Below are positions 63,668-64,000 of a DNA stretch of 64,000 bases, piece by piece. The notes beneath the pieces are model-generated. The model did no database searches, was not told the DNA's origin, and was given only the letters and a program-made list of their open reading frames with translations. Location: the NCBI GenBank assembly GCA_963783445.1, contig CAWANP010000018.1, forward strand, positions 60,659 to 124,658. The letters are read 5' to 3'. The stretch's first letter is position 1; each line of letters opens with the position of its first letter. This DNA comes from CAWANP01 sp963783445 (lineage in GTDB: Bacteria; Chloroflexota; Anaerolineae; JAAYZQ01). The position numbers and the translations under genes were made by a program.

Positions 63668-64000
63668 TCAGACTAACCCGATCAGCCGCGACTACGGCGG
63701 CAACCGCATGGGTGTTGTAGGTGGGCTGGATGGCCGGATCGATGAAAAGACCGGAGAGCTGGAGATGTGGGCTGGAAGCCCTCACCAAAACCAGTGGATG
63801 ATCAGCGTCAAGATCGAGGACGATGCTGCGTTTATGGTGGACAAAGTGGCGCCCGGAGACCACGAGTGGGTCCTCCGCTGCGGGTTCTGCCAGACACAGA
63901 TCAAGCGCGCGCCATCGGGCGGCTGGCACCTGGAGATCCCGTCCATCCTCTTGGCCCAATGCCCCACGGTCCAGCACATGATTGACCTGTTCAACTGCAT
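63634..64000 (+). CDS. Unknown protein, 3' part outside the window
   Basis: ATG 63634 is followed by 'MLFHLSHYD'; a shift in the T run near 63662 leads to 'NQTNPISRDYGGNRMGVVGG' and an open frame to the window end ('LEMWAGSPHQNQWMISVKIE', 'WVLRCGFCQTQIKRAPSGGW'). Without the shift, translation could start at ATG 63708. No family recognised. Confidence 0.55.

Overview
The window looks like a chromosomal segment of a GC-rich Chloroflexota bacterium (Anaerolineae/Caldilineae-like). The evidence is family resemblance recalled from memory: a PstS lipoprotein with long VVVTEEV-type linker repeats, a PstA carrying a built-in phosphate-binding domain, a DHH-CBS-nucleotidyltransferase fusion, and a DnaE2-like polymerase. 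No taxonomic search was possible. Many genes, in all parts of the window, carry one-base indels, often in homopolymers. These may be assembly errors or real decay, so broken genes are described by the protein they would encode if corrected.

Left part, 1-40.3 kb, is chromosomal. It holds the 5' part of recD2, a tRNA nucleotidyltransferase fusion, a P-loop kinase, a YbaK deacylase, a UbiB-like kinase, a MEMO-family protein, priA and a nitrilase. Next comes a leftward phosphate regulon: phoP-phoR, then pstS (two fused binding domains)-pstC-pstA-pstB-arsC-phoU-phoU. A phased array of ten PhoP/PhoB-type boxes sits upstream of pstS. After a tRNA-Glu come a PEP/pyruvate-binding dikinase-like gene, four 28-bp repeats, dnaE2-like, ylxP-like, lipM-like, dinG, murA (with Asp in place of the catalytic Cys), an S-adenosylmethionine hydrolase, tRNA-Lys(CTT), a GlcD-type oxidase, and a receptor-like Ser/Thr kinase fused to a formylglycine-generating-enzyme-like domain.

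Right part, 40.3-64 kb, is an integrated element that runs off the right edge. Its left end is a 3' fragment of a tRNA-Lys(TTT) gene that still has the tRNA's own terminator; a tyrosine recombinase lies nearby. The element carries an amidase, a DnaA-N-domain initiator beside 22-bp iterons, ParA plus a small partner, an FtsK-like translocase, its own DNA sliding clamp, a frameshifted sigma-70-like factor, an NrdG-like activase, two HNH endonucleases, a lone LexA DNA-binding domain, many small unknown genes and a cargo-like secreted nuclease. A phage-plasmid or integrative element is the best reading; no capsid, tail, terminase or relaxase gene is visible here.

The most striking signal is in the element's intergenic regions. 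Thirteen sites carry the same two boxes, AATCAAAC-like and TTTAAGA-like, and in twelve of them the starts are exactly 21 nt apart. Several are flanked by inverted repeats whose arms differ in sequence but keep pairing, many have an upstream dyad (CTTA-TCATCC-TAAG core), and many are followed by a common leader (ACCACACAGA) and ribosome binding site. I infer a private promoter family, possibly read by the element's own sigma-like factor, whose gene instead has a consensus housekeeping promoter overlapped by a 42-bp operator.
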